Shown here: positions 9,968 to 19,439 of the stretch, piece by piece
How positions within the stretch are numbered: the first letter of the stretch is position 1
How the letters are laid out: each line of letters opens with the position of its first letter
Assembly: GCA_003427395.1 (NCBI GenBank)
Contig: BFEA01000066.1
Span: 328,567 to 392,566, forward strand
Source of the DNA: Chara braunii
Taxonomy: Eukaryota; Streptophyta; Charophyceae; Charales; Characeae
Length of the DNA stretch: 64,000 nt
Direction: 5' to 3'
Translations under genes and position numbers: made by a program
Notes under the pieces: model-generated
What the model was told of the DNA's origin: nothing
What the model saw: only the letters and a program-made list of their open reading frames with translations
The model's database searches: none

Positions 9968-10801
9968 AACTTTTCCCCTTTGACTTGATACCCACCTCTA
10001 AAGTCAAACCTTGTGGACAATAAAACTGTCACCCGTGGTCATTGCCTAAATGGTCCTAGTCACTCTCAAGGGTCCTTTGTAGAAATGTGAGGGGGCTGGG
10101 TTTACGTCTCAGGAAAAGACAAGGCTGTCATATATGGTTTGGAAAGTGGGGGACAAGGTCAATGGTTGATGGTTGCAGTTAGTGCATGGCATGTGAACTG
10201 TTCTTGCATTATTCTGTGCAAGTCTGTTTTGTGCGTGATTTTGGATTGAACTGGACCTGATTTGTTGAAGAGTCTCGGATACACAACATTTGTGAAAGTG
10301 GGAAGGGTTCTTGACGGTAATAACCTCATCCTTATTATTATCTTGTATAACTTCTATATTATCTGATATTTACTCAAGTCATGGTCTGTTAAGAAAGATA
10401 GGACGCCCTTTGGTAGAAAGATGGTTTGATTGATATTAGTCAAAAGAATAATACATTACGAAATAGCGGAAATATACTGCTTTTTAAAAGGTTCAACCTG
10501 AATATCTAACGGGTCAGTTATAGGCGTCTTACTGCGCGTACCCCATTTTATGCTACAGCGATCGAGCAAACGCCCTCGGCAGACCTATCTCTACAAAGGC
10601 ATGTAAAAGCCTTCACATGTGGTTTGGTAGCTCAGCAGGGATACGCCTACCTCAGGGTGGTGACAACCCCTCGGGTAGAGGTAAGTTGTACCTCGCGGCT
10701 CCTCAACCTGTCGTGGGGTGTCGTGAGAGGTATAGCCGGCGCGCACGGTCAGAGTAGTGACTATTTGTTCTTCAAGAATAAATCCTGCGTCACACGACCG
10801 T
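9968..10801. mobile_element. 834-bp insertion inside the RNase H gene, flanked by a 6-bp direct repeat
   Basis: RNase H coding sequence stops at 9,967 and resumes at 10,802. The hexamer GAGGTT occurs on both sides (9,962-9,967 and 10,802-10,807), as a target-site duplication would. The insert begins AACTTTTCCCC and ends CACGACCGTG. I see no terminal inverted repeats, no open frame of note and no poly(A). The same sequence recurs in inverted orientation at 17,947-18,783. An A-box-like TAGCTCAGCAGG occurs near 10,630, but no matching B box was found. It may be a solo LTR or a short non-autonomous element. Family unknown. Confidence 0.72.
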
Positions 10802-11195
10802 GAGGTTCAATAGGATCGACCCCACAAATGTCACACGGACACTGAAGAACTACAAGCCTATAGACCCTATGGTAGGAGGATGGGTAAGTTTCATTTGGCA
10901 ATTCGATTTCAAGATCGAGCGTGTAACCGGTCTTAGGAATAGGGTCGATGGCTTGAGCAGGGTATGCATTACACCAGAACGAGTAGAGGACACGAAACCT
11001 ATCAATGCGTTCCTCGACTATGAGGGGGGGACCCTTGTGGTAGATAACGAGATGGTAGAGCCTGCCTGCATATTCGGGGAATTGTTGATTAAGGCATTGG
11101 ATAAAGGATCTCTTGCAGTAGTGGTAGAACTCAGGGAAGGTGCAGTCACAAGAACCGGCCGTAAGGAAGAGAGGGACTCATGGGTGACATTGTAG
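10802..11195 (+). pseudogene. pol: RNase H, C-terminal part and connector
   Basis: The open frame directly behind the insertion reads RFNRIDPTNVTRTLKNYKP, WVSFIWQFDFKIERVTGLRN and RVDGLSRV. The last block equals the G-x2-N-x2-A/V-D-x-L-S-R motif closing RNase H in gypsy elements. An acidic connector follows, and the frame ends in TAG at 11,193-11,195. Read across the insertion, the RNase H gene lacks about one residue at the junction, consistent with insertion plus small decay. Confidence 0.78.
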
Positions 11196-11399
11196 AGCCT
11201 CAGGAAAAGTTAATGGTAATGGTTGTAGTCTAGTTGAATCATGGGAACAGAAGCGGCAGCAGTACCTAGTAAACCAAGTACAGAACGGACAAGAGGATCG
11301 CCATGATCGAAAGGAATTCTTCCTCGTCCGGTTATACGCTGGGGTCTTCAAGGAGATTGGTTTATTCCTTGTAGGGAACAAGGAAGTTGAGGAGGTCAA

Positions 11400-12098
11400 C
11401 CTCAAGGCTAGAGAGGAAGCCGATAAGTATGTACTAAAGAATGGATACTTATTTAGGAAAGAGGAAGGCTTAATGCCTAGAAGGGTCGTGTGTGGACGAT
11501 CAAAGCAAGTGGATATAATTCAGGCGATGCACGACAGGTTGGTAGGGGGACATCGCTCCTCGAAAAGGACCCTAGCGAAAATAACACCACTCTACTTTTA
11601 GTCAGGAATGGATAGTATGGTTGCCACATATTGCCAGACCTGCTTGATCTGTCAAGAGCGAAGTACGACTCGGGTTTTTGAACCTTTGAGAACCACGCGA
11701 GTGCTAGGACCAGGACACCTAGTTTATCTCGATCTCATGGTCGTGCTTGTGTCTACGAAAGGATACAGGTACATACTTGACGCTAGAGATAATCTTAGTC
11801 GGTTTGTGGAGGCGGTAGCTTTAAGAAGAAAACGGGACTGACAGTGGCAGACTGGATCAAGGACTTTTACCTAAGGGACCAATTTATCAGAAGATTCATA
11901 GTTGATAACGGGACCGAGTTCGTAAACCAAGACATGTTAAGCACCTGCAAAAGGGTTGGGGTGTCCATCAAGTTGATTGAGCCATACCACCTGAATGCTA
12001 ATGCGCCCGTGGAAAGAGGACACTGGACCTTGAAAAATATGATTGCAAAGTTAGCAGCGGGTGATCTAGGCAATTGGCCTACGTATCTCAAGTAAGTC
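11400..12098 (+). pseudogene. pol: Integrase: zinc-binding and catalytic core, broken
   Basis: The zinc domain is visible as QAMHDRLVGGHRSSKRTLAK (two His) and YCQTCLICQ (two Cys) near 11,520-11,660, with one stop between (TAG near 11,600). The catalytic core keeps all three acidic residues: Asp in VYLDLMV (codon 11,731), Asp in VDNGTEF (codon 11,904) and Glu in APVERGH (codon 12,012). Thirty-five residues separate the last two, the D,D(35)E signature. A frameshift and stop lie at 11,839-11,844 and the frame closes with TAA at 12,093-12,095. The enzyme would insert cDNA into the genome. Confidence 0.88.
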
Positions 12099-12640
12099 AT
12101 GTTCTCAAAGAAGGTGACTTCAAAGAGGACTGCAGGATGTATCCCGGCCGAGTTCTGGTCTGGGAGGGAAATTGACTTCCCAGTGGGAACCCTAGTACCA
12201 ACTTGGAATAGGCAGGATGATGACCCATGCTTGACGACGGAACAATTAATTGAGGCTAGATGTCAGCAGGTTGCTCAAAATGAGGAGGCGATGAAAGAAA
12301 TAGTGAGCAGGGTTCTGGATAGCAGGATGAAAGACAAGGCAAGGTAGGATCAGTTGAAGAACATCAGGAAAGAACCACTACAGGTGGGGGAAATGGTCCT
12401 AGTCTAAAATTCGGCACTAGAAAGCATTTGGTCAGGACAACTGGGAAGAAGGTTCAAGAGCCCCTACCGGGTCACCAAGAGGCTGGGAATGAACACTTTT
12501 GAATTGGAAGATTTGGAGGGAACCGGGGTGAAAGGGTCATTTCCGGGACACCGGCTGGTCTGATTTCTAAGCCGAGATCTAGTGGAACAGTGGTTGCAAG
12601 TGGCTCAAGACAAGGAAGCTAGGGAATAGGCCGGCTAAAG
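12099..12640 (+). pseudogene. pol: Integrase C-terminal region with GPY/F-like module
   Basis: A frame from 12,099 reads KRTAGCIPAEFWSGREIDFP, then VPTWNRQDDDPCLTTEQLIE, typical of the region after the integrase core. After a stop near 12,345 the sequence continues with PLQVGEMVLV and FKSPYRVTKRLGMNTFELED, which corresponds to the GPY/F module (here SPYRV). Further stops occur near 12,405 and 12,560. No chromodomain signature was seen. Recognisable pol sequence ends at about 12,640. Confidence 0.75.
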
Positions 12641-12734
12641 CGCCAGCAAAGATCTTACGTGTAACATGTTTGTTTTTCTGGAGGATGGGTTTCTTGACTG
12701 TGTTTATGGGGAGCGGATTGCGTGGGATGAGTGA

Positions 12735-12900
12735 TGCGGTTGGGCATTGTACCATAGTTTTTTTTTTTTATGGGGGATGATATTGGGGTGGATGACTGGG
12801 GCATTGCACCATAATCTTTGTGAGGGATGGTATTGGGATAGTTGCCTAGGGCAATGTATCATAACTTTTGAAAGGATGGATGAGATTCCAGTGGGAAACG
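12735..12900. repeat. ~57-bp degenerate tandem repeat, 3 copies
   Basis: The phrase GGGCATTGCACCATAATCTT recurs in variant form near 12,743, 12,800 and 12,858, together with GGGATGGTATTGGG. Spacing is about 57 bp. It sits in the untranslated stretch after pol. Confidence 0.6.
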
Positions 12901-13107
12901 CGGAACGACTCATTTCATGGATGTGCATGAACGAAAAATAGGCAAAGGGGTGCATCCTTGGCAATTTGGGCAATACTTTCATCATAAAGAATTAAAGGAA
13001 ATAGGGTTTTGCTTTCAGTGCTGCTTGGGCGGGACTCCACCTTAGGAATATGGACTGGGGATTCCGTTTTCCTTATGATGATAGACACAGGGGAAGCTTA
13101 AGAAAAC

Positions 13108-14085
13108 ATGAAACTCAATAACGAGAACGATGTCAACCTTGCTAACATACCCTTCGAAGACGAACGACAAAGAACCGAGAGGCCACGAGACAGACAAAGG
13201 CCGGTATTGTTCATTGGACCACAACCAAGGTGGACGCTAGGGAGAAGAAAGAGAAAATTGCTGGCCAACAAACCCTCACCCCTTAAGGAAGGCGAGAAGT
13301 TGCAGTCATTGTCTAAGGAGGAAACGGGGGAGCAAAGAGAGGGGGAGAGAAGAGACGAAGGAAGACCAGGTACGAATGACGGTGACGAGAGAGGGAAAGA
13401 AGAGACACAAAGTATCCATGGCAGTGATGAGAGAAGGGAAGAAGAGAGACAAAGTATGCACAACAGTGGTGGGAGAGGAGGTGAAGAGAGACAAAGTGTG
13501 CATGGCAGCATTGAAGGGAGGGGCAGAGCGAGACATCATATGCAGGATGATTGTGAGAAAAGTGAGGAAAACGCCCGAAGCAGGCACAACAGCGGTGAGA
13601 GAGGATATGCGGAATTCGAAGAGGGATACAGAAGAAGGATGGACATCCCTTTCAACTTGAACCTGGAGAACTTTATGGGTGAGTTCAGCGCTATACGGGA
13701 GGAAGATAATAAGAGTGATGATGAGGTGCAGGAAGTCATTGTCATCAGTAGCCGCGATGAGATGGACGAAATCACAAGGCCTAGAGAAGAAGGGCAACCT
13801 TTAACAAGTGGGTCAAAGGAAAGAACCTCCAAGCGAGAGGACGAGTTTGGACCAACACCCAGCGATTGGTTCGAGCAATGGGTTAGTGTAATCAAGCATG
13901 ATTGGATCATTAAGACTACAAGATTCATGAGGGTTGGGAAGTCGGTTACGCCCTTGGACTTCTACAGTGAGGAGGAGCTACAAGAAATTACAAGGAGAAA
14001 AAAAATAAATCTTGATTGCCGTCCTGGGAGCCGAGGGACGAGCAAAACGCGACGACAAACGAGCGCCCAAGCGCCAAAAGACTGA
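13108..14085 (+). CDS. Unrecognised 325-residue charged protein, intact frame behind gypsy pol
   Basis: The longest open frame in the window, starting at ATG 13,108 and ending at TGA 14,083-14,085. I do not recognise a family. The N-terminus is basic (RRKRKLLANKPSPLKEGEKL). Residues ~70-165 are Glu/Arg/Gly-rich with a repeating unit like EERQSMHNSGGRG every 19 residues, matching a 57-bp DNA repeat. After residue ~180 there is an acidic patch (REEDNKSDDEVQEVIVIS). A more globular C-terminal part contains PTPSDWFEQWVSVIKHDWII, TTRFMRVGKSVTPLDFYSEE and a basic tail. No signal peptide or membrane helix is evident, which speaks against an envelope protein. It follows pol by ~470 bp on the same strand, so it may be the 3' accessory ORF of the element, or Gag of another. 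Intactness next to a dead pol is notable. Confidence 0.55.
   Translation: MKLNNENDVNLANIPFEDERQRTERPRDRQRPVLFIGPQPRWTLGRRKRKLLANKPSPLKEGEKLQSLSKEETGEQREGERRDEGRPGTNDGDERGKEETQSIHGSDERREEERQSMHNSGGRGGEERQSVHGSIEGRGRARHHMQDDCEKSEENARSRHNSGERGYAEFEEGYRRRMDIPFNLNLENFMGEFSAIREEDNKSDDEVQEVIVISSRDEMDEITRPREEGQPLTSGSKERTSKREDEFGPTPSDWFEQWVSVIKHDWIIKTTRFMRVGKSVTPLDFYSEEELQEITRRKKINLDCRPGSRGTSKTRRQTSAQAPKD
13380..13560. repeat. 57-bp coding minisatellite inside the 325-codon frame
   Basis: Three to four in-frame units of 57 bp carry GAAGAGAGACAAAGTATGCA and variants. The period is a multiple of three, so the protein gains a 19-residue repeat without frame disruption. Confidence 0.7.
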
Positions 14086-14764
14086 TGACAATGGAAGTGC
14101 CTAGGCTGGGGCGCATTTGAACAAACTCTGTGTTTAAAAAAGTAGTAAAACTTTGTCAAAATATGGATAAGATTGTTGACAAGGACTAGCAAGGAATTAG
14201 CTTGGATGGACAAAGGAAACAACGTATGAGTTACTTTTGGATGTGCTACCTTCGAAGGATTCTGTGTGAAAGGGCATTGGCAGGGAACATGGGTACGGGA
14301 CTAGTTGGGATGGTTCAATGACGAACTTTGGACAAGATAAAAATTGTACTTTGGAATGGAAACCATGAATTCGGATTGATGAGCAAAGCAAAGTAAGTAT
14401 TGAGTGTCAATTGAGTACAAAAGAGGTTAGGGAACCTAAAGGTAGAGCGGCATGAGGATGTCCTCCCCTAGGAGCCTAATCCAACCAAGCCAGAGTCATG
14501 TCACAAAGAGACGAGATTGTGTTGAGAAAGAAAGAGTGAAAAGGATAAGAAGGTCCCACATTCTTAGTTATGGTTGAACGACCGGGTGGGCTAGTACTGC
14601 CTCAGGAAGAAAACCTCCGTCTGAGTGGTTGTATGCATGAGCACATTGGAACCATCAAGTTGTATTTAGAAAAAAATGAAAGATATCACACGCAAAAACT
14701 GTTAAGATTGCCACCTTTTAACCCCCCTAGTAAAAGATGAGATCCGTGTCCTCGAAGCCCACCC
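14086..14764. other. No gene recognised
   Basis: AT-moderate sequence with no frame above ~65 codons and no repeat that I can resolve. It may be the untranslated 3' region or LTR of the upstream element. Confidence 0.4.
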
Positions 14765-15000
14765 CCTCGGGCGCTAGAATTGAGAATGGAAAGGAATGAC
14801 CCTAATCAGGCTGTTCGAATTGAGATTGGAAAAGAATGGTCCTAACCAAACTGTTTGACTTAAGAAAGGAAAGGAATGGACCTAACAAGACTGTTCGACT
14901 TCGGAATGGATCGACTTGAGAATGGAATAGAGCGGCCCTAAACAGGTTGTTCGACTTGAGAATGAAAAAGAATGACCCTAACTAAGTTATTCGACTTGAA
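14765..15000. repeat. 40-bp tandem repeat, about 6 copies
   Basis: Units contain CGACTTGAGAATGGAAAGGA then TGGTCCTAACCAAACTGTT. The CTGTT-type anchor lies at 14,811, 14,851, 14,891, 14,946 and 14,986, giving 40 bp with one ~15-bp partial duplication. Confidence 0.85.
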
Positions 15001-15067
15001 ATATCAAAATGGTCCCTGATAAGGGTTATTTTTTTGAAATGGGCACTCGGGTGCCCTTGCATGACTG

Positions 15068-15300
15068 CTTGAGAAAGGCTGATTGAAAATAAGTTTGAAG
15101 GAAGTGAATGAAAAACATATGTAGGACGGTCATTGAAAAAATTATGAGAAAGGTGGAAAAAGAAGGATGTGAATGGAAAAGGTTGTCGGATCAATCATTG
15201 AAATAGTCATGAGAAAGGTTGAAAGAGAAGGATGACAATGGAAGAGGCCGACGGGTCGGTCATTGAAAAAAACTTTTAAAAAAAGAAAGATTAAGAAGGG
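15068..15300. repeat. 65-bp tandem repeat, 3-4 copies
   Basis: TCATTGAAAAAATTATGAGA and variants recur at 15,130, 15,195 and 15,260 (65-bp steps), with a diverged unit before. Each unit also has GAAGGATGTGAATGGAAAAG and a GTCGGATC-like end. A related but more diverged pattern continues to about 15,500. Confidence 0.75.
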
Positions 15301-16545
15301 AAAGACTGACGCATTGGACAGAAGAGGCAGGCATCAGAATTAGGAGGACAAAGACTGGGAAGGTTGTTGGGACGGTTATGAGAAATAACTTCTGAGAAAG
15401 GATTAAGGATTGAGTTTCGATCGTTGGGTCGACCGTGAGATGCCGCCTTATTGAAAAGAGGTTGTCGGATTAGCCATGAGAATCAACCTTATAAAGAGTT
15501 GGAAATAGCATTGGATTGAGCGTTTGCCCGAGAATTGGAAATTGCATTGAATAAACAGGGGACCCTAGGCAAATTGAAAAGAGTTCGCCGAATCGATCAT
15601 GGAAGTAGTAAGAGATGGAACCTTCCCCCTTCTTTTAGTCCTAGGCCTCAGCATGAGGAGGATATTGGTGTCTGCACCACGACCCCAGGACTTCTACCCC
15701 ATAGGGAAATATCCAAGCGCGACTTGTTCCTCATAAGTAGGACACGAGGTTAAAGGATCAAGGTATCGGATACGATACTCAACATCCGGAACTAGCTCCA
15801 ACAACGAACTCTAGTCGGAGGGTTCAAATTGTGCCTCGCGTTGAGTTTCTAAACGTCCAAGGCGCCAAGATGGGCCGATAGTTTGCTCTTCTAAGTCTTG
15901 ATGATCCTCTTCAACCACACGCCATGCCGTTGAAGGGCGGCCTGGCCATTTGGGATGGAACGAGGCTGCTCGCATTAAGTCAAACGGCACCGTCCACGGG
16001 GAAGGTCGGTGCAAGGTACCGGGTGGAGGCCGCCACCACCACAGGGCATTGACACCGCCCTGCCAAAATATTACAACCGTTTCGGGGACTAACCGCGAGG
16101 TCTTCGTAACTGCACTCTCATACTAATAGAGAGCTTCAACTCTCTTGAGAAGGAAGAGGCCGGATCCATAAAACTTACCACTTCGGAGGAACGATTCACG
16201 AGGGAGCCACTTATGGTATGATGGGGTCCTGGGAGGCGTGGACTCGACCAGCCTAACAGATGTGAGGAGGTACCTCAATGATGATGCCCATCTCCAAGAA
16301 AGTGGCCGCCAGACTAAAGTAGAGGATGGAGTGAGTTATCAGCAGGGAGAAGACTGATTACCCTTCCTTTTAGGGGTTGATGGGCTGACATTCGTCTACT
16401 TAGTTGGCAGGCAAGGTCTACGTACCTCCAAGTGAGAACCAGTTGCGCGATGAGGACATCATGATTAAGTCGGGGGAAGGTGTGCCATCTACCTAATGAC
16501 AAAGCGTATGAAAAGAACAACAGTCATAAGCATACAAAAGTATAT
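15301..16545. other. No gene recognised; possible minus-strand retroelement fragment at 15,811-16,014
   Basis: Most of this stretch gives only short frames. The 67-codon minus-strand frame at 15,811-16,014 contains RAASFHPKWPGRPSTAWRVV and EEDHQDLEEQTIGPSWR, a composition that looks protein-like, but I cannot assign it. The string TTTCGGGGACTAACCGCGAG (about 16,079-16,098) resembles TTTTCGGGGCCATTAACCGC near 2,751, so the two may be related ends of the gypsy element. Confidence 0.35.
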
Positions 16546-17150
16546 GAGTCCGGGCTTGAGAAATACCTGGCAAGAGACCAGAGAGAAATTGATTGAGTCT
16601 GGGCGGAGGAAATGACATGGCAAAACGCCAGAAAGAAATGTATGTAAGAATGAATTAAGTTTGGGCTTGAGAAAGGCCTGGCAAGACGCCAAAGAGAAAT
16701 GTTTGTGAGTTTGGGCTTGAGAAAGACTTGGCAAGATGCCAGAGAGAAATGCATTAAGCCTGGGCTGAAGAAAAGACCCGACAAGACGCCAGAAATAATT
16801 GTATGTAAGAAGGAATTGAGTCTGGGCTTGAGAAAGGTCTGGCAAGGATCCAAAGAGAAATGTATATGGTTTTGGGCTAGAGAAAGACCTGGCAAGACGC
16901 CAGAGAGAAATTGACTGAGCCTGGGTTTAAGAAAGGTTTGGCAAGTGTCAGAGAGAAATAGATTGAGCTTAGGCTTGAGAAGGGTCTGACAAGACGCCAG
17001 AGAAAAATATATGTGAAAGTGATTAAACTTGGCAAGACGCCAGAGAGAAATGGGGGGTGGAATTGATTGAGTCTTGGCTGGAGAAAAGTCTGGCAAGAGG
17101 TCTAGGAAGATATGCATGTAAATATTGAATGAGTTCGGGCTTGAGAAAGG
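16546..17150. repeat. ~50-bp tandem repeat with a 161-bp higher-order pattern
   Basis: About twelve units built on GAGTCTGGGCTTGAGAAAGG, CTGGCAAGACGCCAGAGAGA and AAT. Unit starts (16,546; 16,595; 16,657; 16,707; 16,756; 16,818; 16,868; 16,917) are spaced 49, 62, 50, 49, 62, 50, 49, so three unit types alternate in a fixed order. Each unit has the small palindrome TGGC-AAGAC-GCCA. Minus-strand open frames here are translations of the repeat. Confidence 0.88.
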
Positions 17151-17540
17151 TTCGATAAATTATTTTTTTGAGAGTTTGCATGAAATATACCAAAGGAAGC
17201 TTGTCAAAATGACCAAGAAGAATCATATACGAAATTGTCTAAGAACATGATTGAGGAAGCTAGCAGGCCAACCTGAAGAAATTGCTTGAGAAGGACTCGA
17301 AGGGCCTAGCAAAATTACCATAAAAAACACAGGAAGAGACTGCATGAGAATAAGTATGGAAGCCTAAGAAAGAGGCTGAGGACATTGGATGAGACCAAAT
17401 ATGAAAAGGTCAACAAAAGACAAAGAGAATGAACAAACTAGGGATGAGATCAAAGAGAGAAACAAATCAGATTTGAAACCTCGGGCAGGCACAAGGTCAG
17501 GCAAGAGAGGAGCATTGCATTTTAGTAGGGGGAAAAAATG
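17151..17540. other. No gene recognised
   Basis: A-rich spacer between two tandem arrays. No frame or motif can be supported. Confidence 0.4.
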
Positions 17541-17700
17541 GCCCAGAACATGGACTACACGGGCGAAAAAACCGATTATATAATACATTGGGATTGATAA
17601 GGAACATGGACTACACGGGCCAAAAAAACCGATTATATGATGCATTGGGAATGATAAGGTATATGAACTACACAGGTCAAAAAGCCGATTATATGCTGCA
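17541..17700. repeat. 57-bp tandem repeat, 3 copies
   Basis: TGGACTACACGGGCGAAAAA with CCGATTATATAATACATTGG recurs at 17,550, 17,607 and 17,664, exactly 57 bp apart. Confidence 0.88.
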
Positions 17701-17930
17701 TTGAGAATGCTTAAGCCAAAAAGTTGACCGTTGAGATGACTTCAGCATGAGAAAGAAACACGAACTATGGAAGTTGGAAAGCAGGCAACAGAAGAAAAAC
17801 ATAAGGGAAAAGTTGAAAAAGGGTCCCTAACAAACTAATCACTTATCATATCCCACTCCCCCGCCTTATGTGTTTCACCCATCAGTCACTGACTGGTGCG
17901 CTGTCGCGCGCTGTGGTCCCGCACCCCGCT

Positions 17931-18993
17931 GGGAGCATTAAACCTCACGGTTATGTCACGCAGGATTCATTCTTGAAGAACAACTAGTCACCACTCCGAC
18001 CGTGCGCGCCGGCTATACCTCTCACGACACTCCACGACAGGTCGGGGAGTCGCGAGGTACAACTTACCTCTACCCGAGGGGCTGTCACCACCATCAGGTA
18101 GGTATATCCCTGTTGAGCTACTAACCCACATGCGAAGGTTTTTACATGCCTTTGTAGAGGTAGGTCGGCCGAGGGCGTTTGCTCGATCATTGTAGCATAA
18201 AATGGGGTACACGCGGTAAGACGCTTAGAACTGACCCGTTAGATATTCATGTCGAACCTTTTAAAAGGCAGTCTATTTCCGCTATTTCGTAATGTATTAT
18301 TCTTTTGACTAATATCAATCAAACCATCTTTTTACCAAAGGGCGTCCTATCTTTCTTACTAGACCACGACTTATCTAAATATCAGATAATATAAAAGTTA
18401 TACAAGATAACAATGAGGATGGGATTATTACCGCCAAGAATCCTTCCCACTTTCACAAGTGCTGTGTGTTCGAGACTCTTCAACAGATCAGGTCCAGTTC
18501 AATCCAAAATCACGCACAAAACAAACCTGCACAGAATAATGCAAAAAAAGTTCACATGCCATGCACTAACGACGTCAACCATCAACCATTGACCTTGTCC
18601 CTCACTTCCCAAACCATGTATGACAGTCTTGTCTTTTCCTGAGACGTAAGCCCAGCCCTCTCACATTTCTACAAAGGACCTTTGAGAGTGACTAGGACCA
18701 TTTGGACAATGCCCACGGGTGACAGTTTTACTGTCTACAGGGTTTGACTTTAGAGGTGGGTATCAAGTCAAAGGGGAAAAGTTGAATCGGTAACAACCGA
18801 CCTGTTATCGAGAGATAATAGAAAATTGGGTCCTTTCTGTAGAACCTCTTCCTTGAAATGCAGTAGATAAACAGGGACCTGCACACACAGGTCAACAAAG
18901 ATTCAACACCCCCACTCAATTCCCACATATTGATATCTAAGGGTCGAGCCCTTAGACATGGGTAGTGAGCTCAGGGATCGACATCTCAGGTCT
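17931..18993. mobile_element. 1.06-kb insertion in the left LTR
   Basis: The right LTR reads CGCACCCCACT joined directly to AATCCCTAGTTT. The left LTR has CGCACCCCGCT, then 1,063 extra bases, then AATCCCTAGTTT. Within the insert, 17,947-18,783 is the reverse complement of the insertion at 9,968-10,801. The remaining 210 bp (18,784-18,993) have no counterpart there. No clear target-site duplication is seen at the outer edges. Confidence 0.78.
17947..18783. repeat. Inverted copy of the 834-bp element
   Basis: Homologous end to end with the reverse complement of 9,968-10,801, for example CACGCAGGATTCATTCTTGA against the complement of 10,765-10,797. The left flank AACCTC is the same hexamer (in complement) as the target duplication of the other copy. 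The right flank GAATCGG is not. The pair forms a large inverted repeat with a ~7-kb spacer. Confidence 0.85.
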
Positions 18994-19439
18994 AATCCCT
19001 AGTTTTACTCTCACAACCCTACCCTAAGCCGTCTGTCACTCTCTCCTTTCACTCAAGAAGACTCATGTTTGTGTCCTAAGTCATCTTAAGGGAACTCATA
19101 TTTCCCCTACTCTCAGTCCTTGCATTTTCTCTCTTGGAGATAAACGCACCGTTTGACGCTTACGTAGATGTAGGTGATATATAATTCATTCAACATTGTG
19201 GCCTTCCATCCGAAGGTCATGGACGACTATGAACTACGTGGTGGTTCTTAAGTTTCTTTCTCCCACGCTCCTAACTTTCTTCTTTTTATCTATTTTTCCT
19301 GGTTCCTGAGACCTTGCTCGAACAGGAGCATTGTTCCTTCCATTCCCTTCTATTTATGTTAACATATTCAAGTAGTAGGTTGATTCAAACATCAAGCTCT
19401 TGATACTTGATCAATACCAAGCAATCTGTTAATCGAACA

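Larger units (their letters stand above)
2806..12640 (+). mobile_element. Decayed Ty3/gypsy LTR retrotransposon, internal region
   Basis: The order capsid remnant, CCHC knuckle, protease, reverse transcriptase, RNase H, integrase is that of Ty3/gypsy (Metaviridae-type) elements. Every module is recognisable in pieces, but the reading frame is broken by many stops and frameshifts, so the copy is dead. Protease before RT, and integrase after RNase H, exclude the copia order. An 834-bp insertion interrupts RNase H. I could not identify flanking LTRs: the left side runs into satellite DNA and the right side into an extra frame and short tandem repeats. Outer limits are therefore those of recognisable coding sequence only. 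Confidence 0.88.

Noticed and set aside
10613-10690. tRNA-derived SINE head in the 834-bp insertion
   Set aside because: Only an A-box-like string (TAGCTCAGCAGG). No B box at the right distance and no A-rich tail.
13108-14085. Envelope-like third ORF
   Set aside because: No signal peptide, no transmembrane segment and no cysteine-rich ectodomain. The protein is highly charged.
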